Assembly (NCBI RefSeq): GCF_938018035.1
Contig: NZ_CALIJF010000289.1
Location: 1 to 18,842, forward strand
DNA: 18,842 nt
Direction of reading: 5' to 3'
From: an uncultured Campylobacter sp.
Lineage (GTDB): Bacteria > Campylobacterota > Campylobacteria > Campylobacterales > Campylobacteraceae
Shown: positions 7,814-15,109 of the stretch, one piece after another
How the letters are laid out: each line of letters opens with the position of its first letter
How positions within the stretch are numbered: the stretch's first letter is position 1
Made by a program: the position numbers and the translations under genes
Notes under the pieces: model-generated
The model's database searches: none
The model's input: only the letters and a program-made list of their open reading frames with translations
What the model was told of the DNA's origin: nothing

Positions 7814-8723
7814 AATGTAAAATTTAATTTAGGTTAGGGCGCGGCAAACTATCGGGGCTTTTAAACAGGAGCGATTGCACAGATTTTGCATTTGCGTGCG
7901 GTAAATTTTAAGCTTAAGCGCAGGATTTTGGGCTTTAAATCTCATAAATTTTAATTTTACTTGTTTGCAAGATAGGCAGAGCGAGTGGAATTTAAAAATT
8001 TAATCTTGGTCGCGTGGCGGATTAAACGCGAAGCTTTGCAGATAGGCGAAATTTTAAATTTAATTTATAGATAAGCGGCTTGATTTTTGCGGAAATTTTA
8101 AAATTCTGTGGCGCGAGTAAAATTTTAGATTTCGCGTGAGTGGATAAAATTCTGCTTTGTTTGAGTGCCAAAATTCTTGGATTTCGCGCAGCCGGAGAGG
8201 ATTTTAGCTTTGCTTGTGCGGTAAAATTTTGATTTCTGCACGGCGGATAAATTCTATTCTCACAAAATCTAATCGTGTGTATAACACAGATCAGGCTTTT
8301 TAAAATTTTAAAATTCCGCCGCTTTGCGAGAATTTGAAATTTCATGGACGCGGTAGAATGCTAAAATCGCGTTTGGCATTAAATTTTAAGTCTGGCTTTC
8401 GAGGCAAATTTTAAATTAAGCCGCGAGAGAGCGTCTTTAAATTTTTAAAATTCCGTCACCTTTTACAGATAGAATTTCATTTTTCGCGCAGATAAAATCG
8501 CGCACTACAAAAGCTACTTTTAAAATTTTAAATTCCACTCGCGCAGATGAAATCCCGGTTTCTCGTGCTAGTGGAATTTTCTGCGCAAGGATTATTTTTA
8601 AATTTTAATTTCGCTTACGTTGTGCGCGAGGATGGAATTTGCTCTGTTTTAAGAGCCTAAGCGTGATTTTACCCTGCTACAATACTACTTTTAATTTAGC
8701 TATGCCTCAAAAGCCAGGCTGCT
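7814..8723. repeat. Gene-free stretch of about 0.9 kb made of diverged AAATTT-containing repeat units
   Basis: No gene is supported. Words such as GGATAAAATTC, GGTAAAATTTTGATTTC, AGTAAAATTTTAGATTTCGCG, TTTTAAATTTTTAAAATTCC and CTTTTAAAATTTTAAATTCC recur every 25-50 bases, alternating with GCGCGAG/GTGAG/CGCGCAG pieces. The open frame 8022-8345 on the minus strand simply translates these units (many Lys-Phe/Lys-Ile pairs) and has no usable ribosome site. Small hairpins occur near 8641-8656 (GCTCT/AGAGC), but none is a convincing terminator. Confidence 0.6.
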
Positions 8724-9638
8724 TTAAATTCCGCCGATGATTTCGCGCGCTTGCGCGATGCTTAGGGCATTACGGCTTAGTTCGCTAGGCTCGCCAAACC
8801 CCCAGCATACCTGCAAATACTCAAGTTTTGCGCCTCTTAGATCTGCCAAGTTTGCCTGAAAACATCGCGCTACTGCAGCTTGTGCGCTTTCCGTCGCTTC
8901 TGCTTTTGCGGAAATTTTGGCACCTTTAAAGCTTAGCGTTGCCGCCCCGTCAGCACCTGTGTCGTTAGGGCGGAATTTTTTATCTGCGTTAAGATTTTCG
9001 CCGCAAGAGCTTAAGCTTCCGCTGCTAGCGCTGAAATCCTTTCTATTAGTGCCACGGCTAGCATTTAAGCTCTCGCCGTCATTGCCGCCTTGAAATTCTA
9101 AATTTTGTAAAAATTCTGCGCCACGGAGTGCGGCTAGCTCATCTTTTTTGCTATCACCTAAAAAAATCGCGTTTTTGTGCGGCGAGCGCGCGATTACGTA
9201 TAGCAGCATCGCAGGGTTGGGTTTTGATGGCATCTGCTCGTTCGCGCCTACGACCAGATCAAATAGCCTGCGCACCCCCGTCTTTTCTAAGATCGCGCTT
9301 AGGGTATAGGAAGGCGCATTGGAGGCGACTGCGAGAAAAAATCCTGCTTTTTTGCACGAGTGCAAAAGATCCTCGATACCCTCGTAAAGCACGGCAAAAT
9401 CGCGGTAATTGCTTACGAATTCTTTCTCGAAAAAAGCAAGCTCTTCGGCGCTCGCTTCGGTTTTGCCGTAAAATTCCAAAAAGGCGTTTTTGCTTGGATC
9501 GTTGATGGTGCGGACGATGAAATTCTTTTGCAGCGGTGCTAGTCCGTAGAGCTCGCGGCGAGTGTTATTGACGCTGATTTCGATCGCGTGCGAAGAGTCA
9601 AGCAGCGTGCCATCCATATCAAAAATCACGGTTTTCAT
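8724..9638 (-). CDS. HAD-superfamily hydrolase, phosphoglycolate phosphatase-like, with a large insertion
   Basis: A cytoplasmic Rossmann-fold phosphatase. All four HAD motifs are present: DMDGT (nucleophile Asp7, acid Asp9), SNAP (Ser106), SKPNP (Lys139) and GDSKKDE (Asp162, Asp166). A helical cap lies between motifs I and II (about 14-85), as in phosphoglycolate phosphatase/Gph-type members. After motif IV the family normally continues in about 10 residues to a WGFG segment. Here that segment (CWGFGEPSELS, about 278-288) comes only after a Ser/Asn/Gly/Ala-rich insertion at about 176-272. The protein is therefore 304 residues instead of about 210. Substrate cannot be told from sequence. The ATG at 9638 directly follows the TAG of the upstream gene, so the two are co-transcribed. 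Confidence 0.88.
   Translation of the reverse strand: MKTVIFDMDGTLLDSSHAIEISVNNTRRELYGLAPLQKNFIVRTINDPSKNAFLEFYGKTEASAEELAFFEKEFVSNYRDFAVLYEGIEDLLHSCKKAGFFLAVASNAPSYTLSAILEKTGVRRLFDLVVGANEQMPSKPNPAMLLYVIARSPHKNAIFLGDSKKDELAALRGAEFLQNLEFQGGNDGESLNASRGTNRKDFSASSGSLSSCGENLNADKKFRPNDTGADGAATLSFKGAKISAKAEATESAQAAVARCFQANLADLRGAKLEYLQVCWGFGEPSELSRNALSIAQAREIIGGI
8823..9113 (-). repeat. Low-complexity in-frame insertion in the HAD phosphatase gene
   Basis: Corresponds to residues of about 176-272, between motif IV and the conserved WGFG segment. The DNA carries GAAATTTT, GGAATTTT, GAAATCC, GAAATTCTAAATTTT and AAGATTTTCG words. The protein shows imperfect repeats around SLNASRG, GENLNAD and similar. 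It is the longest of the coding insertions in this window. Confidence 0.6.
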
Positions 9639-9995
9639 CTAATAATCCTTTAAAAAATCGATTTTGTGCTTGTCTTTTTTGTAACTCTTATTATTTTTGA
9701 GCTTTTGCAGAGCGTTTGCTTCATGCTGTAGCGCTGATCTAAACGCGGCATCGCTGATCTGTCCTGCCTCGCTAGCATCAAGGACGTTTTTAGCAAAGCT
9801 CTCAAGCGCCTTGGTGTAGGGACTATCGAGATTTGTAGCGGCCGCTTTAGATAAAATTTCGTAGTTTTTAGCTATTCGCTTCGCAAAAAGCTCTGCGTCG
9901 AAATCCTCGCGCTTTAGCAGTGCTACGGCGGATTTTACGAAGCGTTCTAATGCGCGGATATATTTAACGCGCTCATCTTTTTCTTTGATTTGCAT
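9639..9995 (-). CDS. Small helical hypothetical protein upstream of the HAD phosphatase
   Basis: 118 residues, rich in Lys, Ala and Glu with a predicted all-helical fold and no cysteine, signal peptide or membrane segment. The tail is strongly basic (KLKNNKSYKKDKHK) and ends IDFLKDY. I do not recognise a domain. Its start is the ATG at 9995 preceded by AAGGAAAGG on the minus strand, and its stop codon TAG abuts the ATG of the HAD gene, so the two are probably translated as a coupled pair. Such short lineage-specific proteins are common beside housekeeping genes in Campylobacter. Function unknown. Confidence 0.8.
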   Translation of the reverse strand: MQIKEKDERVKYIRALERFVKSAVALLKREDFDAELFAKRIAKNYEILSKAAATNLDSPYTKALESFAKNVLDASEAGQISDAAFRSALQHEANALQKLKNNKSYKKDKHKIDFLKDY

Positions 9996-10019
9996 GACCT
10001 TTCCTTAATTAAAGCGCGC

Positions 10020-10028
10020 ATTATAGCA
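10020..10028 (-). promoter_or_regulatory. Extended -10 promoter for the 9995-8724 gene pair
   Basis: The minus strand reads TGCTATAAT, identical to the operon promoter at 7805-7813, about 25 nt upstream of the start codon at 9995. No clear -35 hexamer. Confidence 0.65.
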
Positions 10029-10133
10029 AAATTCGAAATTTTGGCAAAATTACGCATATTATAAAACTATATTTTAATAACATTTTTTCTATAAATCCTG
10101 TATTATAGGTATTTTAAAATCATATAAAAATAC

Positions 10134-10162
10134 TTGACTTTATTTTAAAATTTAGCTATTAT
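10134..10162 (+). promoter_or_regulatory. Sigma70-type promoter of the metY-rrf2-cysK operon
   Basis: TTGACT at 10134-10139 and TATTAT at 10157-10162 are separated by exactly 17 nt. Transcription would begin near 10169, some 20 nt before the metY ATG. The ribosome site AAAGGA is at 10179-10184. The -35 box is embedded in ATACTTGACT (10130-10139), which matches a half-site of the IscR-type Rrf2 consensus. The full -35 box is unusual for this lineage and suggests a regulated promoter. Confidence 0.7.
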
Positions 10163-10189
10163 TCGCCAAATTTTTTACAAAGGACGAAA

Positions 10190-11461
10190 ATGCAAAAAGA
10201 AACCCTCGCAACTCATTTTGGTTACGACTCCGTCGCCGGCTACGGCACGATGGCGGTTCCCATTTATCAAAGTACCGCGTTTAACTTCGGTTCTAGCAAA
10301 AAGGCCGCCGATCGCTTCGCACTGCGTGATCTAGGGCCGATTTATGGGCGTTTGACAAATCCTACTACTGATGTTTTTGAGGCGCGACTTGCGGCGCTGG
10401 AAAACGGCAAAGCCGCAATCGCGGTCTCTAGTGGGCAGGCGGCGATATTTTTTGCGGTGGCAAATTTAGCCGCGGCGGGCGAAAATATCATCATCGCGGA
10501 GAAAATTTACGGTGGCGCAACTACGCTTTTGGCGCATACGATCAAGCGTTTCGGTATCGAAGCTAGGGTTTTTGACTCCGAAACGGCAGATAATTTGGAA
10601 GGTTTAATCGATGATAAAACTAGAGCGATCTTTTTTGAGACGCTTTCAAATCCTCAAATTTCGGTTGCAAATACCGCTAAAATCGCTACAATCGCAAATA
10701 AGTACGGCGTAGTAACGATTGCGGATAACACGATCCCAAGCCCTGCGCTTTACAATCCGCTTGATGACGGCGCCGATGTCGTAATCCACAGCGCTAGCAA
10801 ATATATAAGTGGACAGGGGCTTAGTATCGCTGGTGCAATCGTTTCGGGCAAAGGATTAAATTCCAAACTCAAAGGCAATCCGCGTTACGCACATTTCAAC
10901 GAGCCTGATGAGAGCTATCACGGCTTAATTTATGCGGATTTAGTAGATAATTTTGATATTTATACGCTTAGGATTCGTTTGTCCTTGCTTCGCGATATTG
11001 GTGCGACGCTATCGCCGTTTAACGCGTTTCAGCTCATCCAGGGGCTTGAAACACTGCCGCTTCGCATGCAAAAGCACTCGCAAAACGCGCTAAAAATAGC
11101 AGAATTTTTGCAAAATCATCCGAAGGTAAAGCAGGTCAATTATCCGGGGCTTGCAAGCTCGCCGTTTAATGCCGCGATCAAAGCGAAATTTAAAAACGGC
11201 TATGCAAGCAGTCTGATGAGCTTCATCGTAGATAGCGAAGAAACAGCGCTAAAGGCGGTTAGCAAGGTTAAAATTTTCTCCGTCGTAGCAAATATCGGCG
11301 ATACGAAGTCGATCATCACTCATCCTGCGAGCACGACGCATTCGCAGCTAAATGAGGAGCAGCTAAACCGCGCTGGCGTGCCTGCGAGCTTAATCCGCCT
11401 AAGCGTGGGTATAGAGGACGCGAATGATTTGATTTCCGATCTTAGTGAGGCACTGAAATAA
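10190..11461 (+). CDS. metY: O-acetylhomoserine aminocarboxypropyltransferase (sulfhydrylase)
   Basis: PLP enzyme of the Cys/Met metabolism family that joins O-acetylhomoserine and sulfide to give homocysteine and acetate (direct sulfhydrylation route to methionine). 423 residues, typical for MetY and longer than MetB/MetC (about 390). Visible: ETLATHFGYD and PIYQSTAF at the N-terminus, YGRLTNPT (52-59), the phosphate-binding SSGQAA (80-85), IADNT (177-181), the PLP lysine Lys204 in HSASKYISG, and the long Met-family C-terminal domain with SIITHPASTTHSQL and RLSVGIED. The PLP lysine and these segments are intact. It is the first gene of a sulfur operon; its TAA overlaps the Rrf2 gene ATG by one base (TAATG). 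Confidence 0.95.
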   Translation: MQKETLATHFGYDSVAGYGTMAVPIYQSTAFNFGSSKKAADRFALRDLGPIYGRLTNPTTDVFEARLAALENGKAAIAVSSGQAAIFFAVANLAAAGENIIIAEKIYGGATTLLAHTIKRFGIEARVFDSETADNLEGLIDDKTRAIFFETLSNPQISVANTAKIATIANKYGVVTIADNTIPSPALYNPLDDGADVVIHSASKYISGQGLSIAGAIVSGKGLNSKLKGNPRYAHFNEPDESYHGLIYADLVDNFDIYTLRIRLSLLRDIGATLSPFNAFQLIQGLETLPLRMQKHSQNALKIAEFLQNHPKVKQVNYPGLASSPFNAAIKAKFKNGYASSLMSFIVDSEETALKAVSKVKIFSVVANIGDTKSIITHPASTTHSQLNEEQLNRAGVPASLIRLSVGIEDANDLISDLSEALK

Positions 11462-11874
11462 TGGCACTTTTAAGCACAAAGGGCGTTTATGGGCTGGCTG
11501 CGATTTTGCAGATCGCCAAAGCTAGCGAAGTAGCGCCTATAAGTATAAAAGAGATCGCCGAGCGTACGGGGGTTTCTAAGAATTATTTGGAGCAAATTCT
11601 AAATACCCTTAGAAACGAAAAGCTAGTGTGTAGCATCAAAGGTAAAAACGGCGGCTATCACCTAGCCAGAGATGCTAGCGAGATAACTTTTGGTGAAATT
11701 TTTACCGCTCTTGAAAAGGATCTGCGGATGACTAGCATTCAGATGAGCGATCCTGGACTGCGGGCGTTTTTTGAGAAATTTGACGTCAAGCTGGCAGAGA
11801 TATTTAACGAGCCTCTAAGCAGCTACGAGGAGATGATGGCGCGAAGCGTCCAGTATTTAAATTTCAGCATTTAA
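11461..11874 (+). CDS. Rrf2-family transcription regulator, CymR-like, with a SAT-like C-terminal Ile tail
   Basis: 137 residues. The winged helix-turn-helix of the Rrf2 family is clear: LLSTKGVYGLAAILQIA, then ISIKEIAERTGVSKNYLEQIL (recognition helix about 38-50) and the wing IKGKNGGYHLARDASEITFGEI. The three clustered cysteines that hold the Fe-S cluster in IscR and NsrR are absent. The only cysteine is Cys57, so this is not an Fe-S sensor and is closer in kind to CymR, the cysteine-metabolism repressor that acts with CysK in Firmicutes. The protein ends Leu-Asn-Phe-Ser-Ile. Serine acetyltransferase ends in a similar tail with a terminal Ile that enters the CysK active site. The gene lies between metY and cysK, with a 1-nt overlap and a 9-nt gap, so it probably regulates this operon. 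Confidence 0.92.
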   Translation: MALLSTKGVYGLAAILQIAKASEVAPISIKEIAERTGVSKNYLEQILNTLRNEKLVCSIKGKNGGYHLARDASEITFGEIFTALEKDLRMTSIQMSDPGLRAFFEKFDVKLAEIFNEPLSSYEEMMARSVQYLNFSI

Positions 11875-11883
11875 AGGAAAAAT

Positions 11884-12798
11884 ATGAAAATAGCAAACGA
11901 TGTTACGGAGCTCATCGGCAATACTCCGTTAGTCAGAATCAATACGTTTGGCAAAAATGCCCTCATCTTAGCCAAGGCGGAATTTTTAAACCCAAGCCAC
12001 TCGGTCAAGGATCGCATCGCGTGGCAGATCGTAAAAGACGCGCTAAACTCGGGCAAAATCGATAAAAATAGCGTTTTGATAGAGCCTACCAGCGGAAACA
12101 CGGGTGTGGGGCTTGCGATGATCGCAGCGAAGCTCGGTATGAAGCTCATCCTAACGATGCCAAGCTCGATGAGTATCGAGCGCCAAAAGCTCATAGCCGC
12201 ATTCGGCGCTAAAATCGAGCTGACTGATCCGAAATTCGGAATGAAAGGCGCGGTAGATAGGGCAAATGAGCTGGCTGCGAGTACCCCAAATAGCTTCATC
12301 CCGAGCCAGTTTGATAACCCGAGCAATCCAAAGGCGCATTTTCAAAGCACTGGACCTGAAATTTGGGAGCAAAGCGGCGGCAAGGTAGATATTTTAGTCG
12401 CGGGATTTGGCACCGGCGGCACGCTCAGCGGCACGGCGAAATTTTTAAAATCTAAAAATCCAAACCTAAAAGCCTACGGTGTGGAGCCCGCTAGCTCGCC
12501 ACTTCTTACGTGCGGCAGTGCGGGCGGCCATAAAATCCAGGGCATCGGCGCAAATTTTATCCCTGATAATCTTGATAGAAGCGTCATTGACGGCTTTTTG
12601 AGCGTCGAAAACGACGATGCGTTCGCCGCGGCTAGACAGCTGGCGCAAAAAGAGGGCTTGCTCGTGGGTATCTCAAGCGGCGCGAACGTTTATGCTGCCG
12701 CACAGATCGCCGCCAAGGCTGAAAACAGGGGCAAAGTGGTCGTTACGATCCTCTGCGATACCGGCGAGAGGTACCTTTCTACCGAGCTTTTCAAATAG
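11884..12798 (+). CDS. cysK: Cysteine synthase A (O-acetylserine sulfhydrylase)
   Basis: Fold-type II PLP enzyme making cysteine from O-acetylserine and sulfide. 304 residues, standard length. Visible: IGNTPLVRI (11-19), the PLP lysine Lys42 in NPSHSVKDR, the substrate loop PTSGNTG (68-74), the phosphate-binding GTGGTLSGTAK, HKIQGIGANFIP, and GISSGAN near the end, followed by CDTGERYLST. The MLTMP-type segment reads ILTMPSSMSIERQ as in CysK rather than CysM. The start is the ATG at 11884 after AAAGGAAAAAT. It closes the metY-rrf2-cysK operon. No serine acetyltransferase gene is in the window. CysK is known to be bound by C-terminal Ile tails of partner proteins, which is relevant to the regulator just upstream. 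Confidence 0.96.
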   Translation: MKIANDVTELIGNTPLVRINTFGKNALILAKAEFLNPSHSVKDRIAWQIVKDALNSGKIDKNSVLIEPTSGNTGVGLAMIAAKLGMKLILTMPSSMSIERQKLIAAFGAKIELTDPKFGMKGAVDRANELAASTPNSFIPSQFDNPSNPKAHFQSTGPEIWEQSGGKVDILVAGFGTGGTLSGTAKFLKSKNPNLKAYGVEPASSPLLTCGSAGGHKIQGIGANFIPDNLDRSVIDGFLSVENDDAFAAARQLAQKEGLLVGISSGANVYAAAQIAAKAENRGKVVVTILCDTGERYLSTELFK

Positions 12799-13497
12799 GC
12801 GGCGGTTTTGCGTGGGTGCGGCGTTAGCGCGGTAATTTTACGCATTTTACGCGGGCGCGCAGCTTCTCGAGATTAAATTTTACGCTGGCGCCGGAATTGG
12901 CGCGATGAGTTTTGCGCGATCGCGCGGGTTATTGCGACGATTGCCCGACTATATTTTACATTTTTCGCGTTACGTAGGCGCGAGAATTAATACATTTCTG
13001 CGGGGGCGAGGCGATAGTTGCGATGGTTGCGCGATGATTTTATGCAAGCATCGCGATTTTTAGCTTTGCTGATTTTGCGTTTATTGATTTGCTAATTTAG
13101 CGGCCATCGCCCGTCGCGAGATAAAATTTAGCCCCAAAATAGGGCTAGATTTTAAAATTTCATCTTGCACGCCAAGCTAATTGCGGGCGCGCTATGTATG
13201 ACGGCGCGACCGCGCAACGCAGGGCATTAAATTTAAAGCCGCCTAGTCCGCCAAATCTGCGCGATCTGTACTCAGCAAAATTTTATATCGCTAACTCACG
13301 CGCGCGGCATAAAATTTTTAAAATCCTGTCTAAAATTTTAAAGCTCCTGCGCGCCGCAAATTTCAAGCCCGCGCTGTGCATAAATTCTAAACTCCGCTGT
13401 AAATAAAATTTCAAAATTCCGCCCTTTAAATTTAGCCGAATTTCAAAATTTAATCATAAAAACGCTATCATCGGGGCAAAATTTTTAAGGTTGCAAA
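12799..13497. repeat. Gene-free stretch between cysK and rarA with AAATTT-type words
   Basis: About 700 bases without a supported gene. The first half alternates GC-rich pieces (GCGCGATGA, TTGCGCGAT, GGGCGCGC) with ATTTTACG words. The second half is dense in AAATTTTA, TAAAATTT and CAAAATTCC. The open frame 13194-13406 translates these words and lacks a ribosome site. The last 60 bases carry the rarA ribosome site (TAAGG at 13486-13490) and possibly a weak -10 (TATCAT, 13466-13471). An inverted repeat at 13123-13153 is listed separately. Confidence 0.5.
13123..13153. terminator. Inverted repeat matching the proS terminator stem
   Basis: AAAATTTAGCCC (13123-13134) pairs with GGGCTAGATTTT (13142-13153) with one G-U pair and a 7-nt loop. 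The stem core is the same as that of the proS terminator at 3330-3358. It could end leftover transcription from cysK, but it is over 320 nt downstream, so it may equally be a dispersed repeat. Confidence 0.45.
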
Positions 13498-14700
13498 ATG
13501 AGTTTGAGCTTGAAATTTCGCCCCAAAAGCTTAGAGCAGATCGTGGGGCAGGGCAAGATCGTAGCGGTTTTTAAAAAATTCGTCGCCGCAGGCAGCATCC
13601 CGCACAGTATATTTTTCGGCGCCGCAGGCAGCGGCAAAACGACGATGGCGCGCGTGATCGCAAGCGAGCTGAACTACGATTTTTACGAGCTTGACGCCAC
13701 GAGCCTGAAGGTCGAGGATATCCGCAAAATTCTATCCTCGCACGCCGGCTCGCTCATCAAGCCGCTCATTTTCATCGACGAGATCCACCGCCTCAGCAAG
13801 ACGCAACAGGAGGTGCTGCTAATCCCGATGGAAAACTACGCCGCGATCATCATCGGCGCGACGACGGAAAATCCGCAGTTCGTGCTAAGCAGCGGCATCC
13901 GCTCGCGCTCGATGATCTTTGAGTTTGAGCCGCTTAGCTATGAGGATTTGGAGGCGCTTTTGGCGCGGGTACAGGGCGAGATCGGCTTTGAGATGGACGA
14001 AGAGGCGCGAAAATACCTGCTAAACTCCAGCAGCGGCGATGCAAGGAGTATGTTAAATCTGCTGGAATTTGCGCTTTTAGCGGACAGCGCCATTACGCTG
14101 GATACGCTTCGTACGCTGCGTGCTAATGCCGTGGCTGCGGGCGTTAGCAGCGACGATCTGCATTACGAGCTTGCCAGTGCGATGATAAAAAGCCTGCGCG
14201 GAAGCGACGCCGACGCCGCGCTGTATTATGTCGCGAGGCTGATAGATGCGGGCGAGAGCGCGGATTTTATCGCGCGCAGGATGGTGATCCTAGCTAGCGA
14301 GGACATCGGCAATGCCAATCCAAACGCCCTAAATATCGCCGCCAGCACGCTAACTGCCGTCAGCAAGATCGGCTACCCCGAGGCTCGCATTATCTTGGGG
14401 CAATGCGCGATCTATCTGGCGCACAGCCCCAAATCAAACGCCGCGTATTTGGGCATCAATGCCGCTTTGAAATTCGTCCGCTCCGCTGCGCCGCTGCCTA
14501 CGCCGCGCTATCTCATCAACTCTGACAAGCAGATCGCAGACTACAAATACCCGCACGACTTCGGTGGCTGGGTCGAGCAGGCCTATATGAGCGAGGCAGC
14601 GAAATTTTACGAAAGCAAGGGGATCGGCTTTGAAAAGACGCTGGATGAGTGGCTGGCGCGATTGCGCAGAGAAAAGATCGATATTAAGGAACGAGAATGA
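13498..14700 (+). CDS. rarA: Replication-associated recombination protein A (AAA+ ATPase, RarA/MgsA)
   Basis: AAA+ ATPase related to clamp loaders and RuvB that acts at stalled replication forks. 400 residues. Visible: FRPKSLEQIVGQ at the N-terminus, Walker A GAAGSGKT (41-48), Walker B LIFIDE (90-95) followed by IHRLSKTQQEVLLIPME, sensor 1 ATTENP (121-126), the SGIRSRS arginine-finger region (132-138), then sensor 2 around SSGDARSMLNLLE. The C-terminal tetramerisation part is complete (MVILASEDIGNANP, and PRYLINSDKQIADYKYPHDFGGWVEQAYM). It is somewhat shorter than the E. coli protein (about 447), as is common in this group. The ATG at 13498 follows TAAGG. The end overlaps the next gene by 4 nt (ATGA). 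Confidence 0.95.
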   Translation: MSLSLKFRPKSLEQIVGQGKIVAVFKKFVAAGSIPHSIFFGAAGSGKTTMARVIASELNYDFYELDATSLKVEDIRKILSSHAGSLIKPLIFIDEIHRLSKTQQEVLLIPMENYAAIIIGATTENPQFVLSSGIRSRSMIFEFEPLSYEDLEALLARVQGEIGFEMDEEARKYLLNSSSGDARSMLNLLEFALLADSAITLDTLRTLRANAVAAGVSSDDLHYELASAMIKSLRGSDADAALYYVARLIDAGESADFIARRMVILASEDIGNANPNALNIAASTLTAVSKIGYPEARIILGQCAIYLAHSPKSNAAYLGINAALKFVRSAAPLPTPRYLINSDKQIADYKYPHDFGGWVEQAYMSEAAKFYESKGIGFEKTLDEWLARLRREKIDIKERE

Positions 14701-15053
14701 ACTTCAGCAGCGTCCTAAAACTAATGAAGCAGCGCTATGGTGCGGACGGCGAGTATCTGTGGGATGAATATCCGAATTTTGCGGTTTTTCGTCACGCAGG
14801 AGGGAAGCGCAAGTGGTTTGCGCTTTTGATGCGCGGGCTTGCAAACGAAAAGCTCGGTCGCGCACTTCCTGGCTCAAGCGACGTGATAAATTTAAAAGTT
14901 TCGCCCGATTTGGCGGCGATCTTGCGTGACGGAAAAGGGATTTTTGCAGCCTATCATATGAATAAAAAGCACTGGATCAGCGTCTGCCTTGATGCGGTGC
15001 CGCGCGAGCAGATCGAGGATCTAATCGAGCATAGCAGGGAGCTTACGAGGTAG
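14697..15053 (+). CDS. MmcQ/YjbR family protein (putative DNA-binding)
   Basis: 118 residues. It has the YjbR fold hallmarks: an N-terminal helix followed by YPNFAVFRH and KWFALLM strands, VINLKVSPDLAAIL, then the family's most conserved block AAYHMNKKHWISVCLD (84-99) and a C-terminal helix EDLIEHSRELT. YjbR has a CyaY-like fold with proposed but unproven DNA binding. The start codon lies within the end of rarA (4-nt overlap), so it should be translated with it; this gives no clear functional link beyond a possible DNA role. I see nothing abnormal in it. Confidence 0.88.
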   Translation: MNFSSVLKLMKQRYGADGEYLWDEYPNFAVFRHAGGKRKWFALLMRGLANEKLGRALPGSSDVINLKVSPDLAAILRDGKGIFAAYHMNKKHWISVCLDAVPREQIEDLIEHSRELTR

Positions 15054-15071
15054 AATTTTGCGCCTGGGTTA

Positions 15072-15109
15072 GGTTCAAATTTGCGTGCGAAAGAGGCTAA
15101 ATTTGAACC
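15072..15109. terminator. Perfect inverted repeat downstream of the YjbR-family gene
   Basis: GGTTCAAATTT (15072-15082) and AAATTTGAACC (15099-15109) form an 11-bp stem with a 16-nt loop, 19 nt beyond the stop codon. There is no T-run after it on the plus strand, so it is either a weak terminator of the rarA operon or a regulatory hairpin before the next gene. Confidence 0.45.

Noticed and set aside
8022..8345. 107-codon minus-strand open frame in the 7.8-8.7 kb block
   Set aside because: It is a translation of the AAATTT repeat units, giving repeated Lys-Phe, Lys-Ile and Ala-Lys pairs, with no start signal.
7814..8723. CRISPR array
   Set aside because: The repeated words are short, degenerate and irregularly spaced, with no constant-length spacers and no cas gene in the window.
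8709..8726. Terminator hairpin at the end of the HAD gene
   Set aside because: AAAGC/GCTTT and AGCC/GGCT pairings overlap the stop codon, but the stem is short and the following T-run is weak.
11871..12326. 151-codon minus-strand open frame opposite cysK
   Set aside because: Shadow of cysK; the plus-strand frame carries all CysK motifs.
13194..13406. 70-codon open frame before rarA
   Set aside because: Same repeat-derived composition, no ribosome site.
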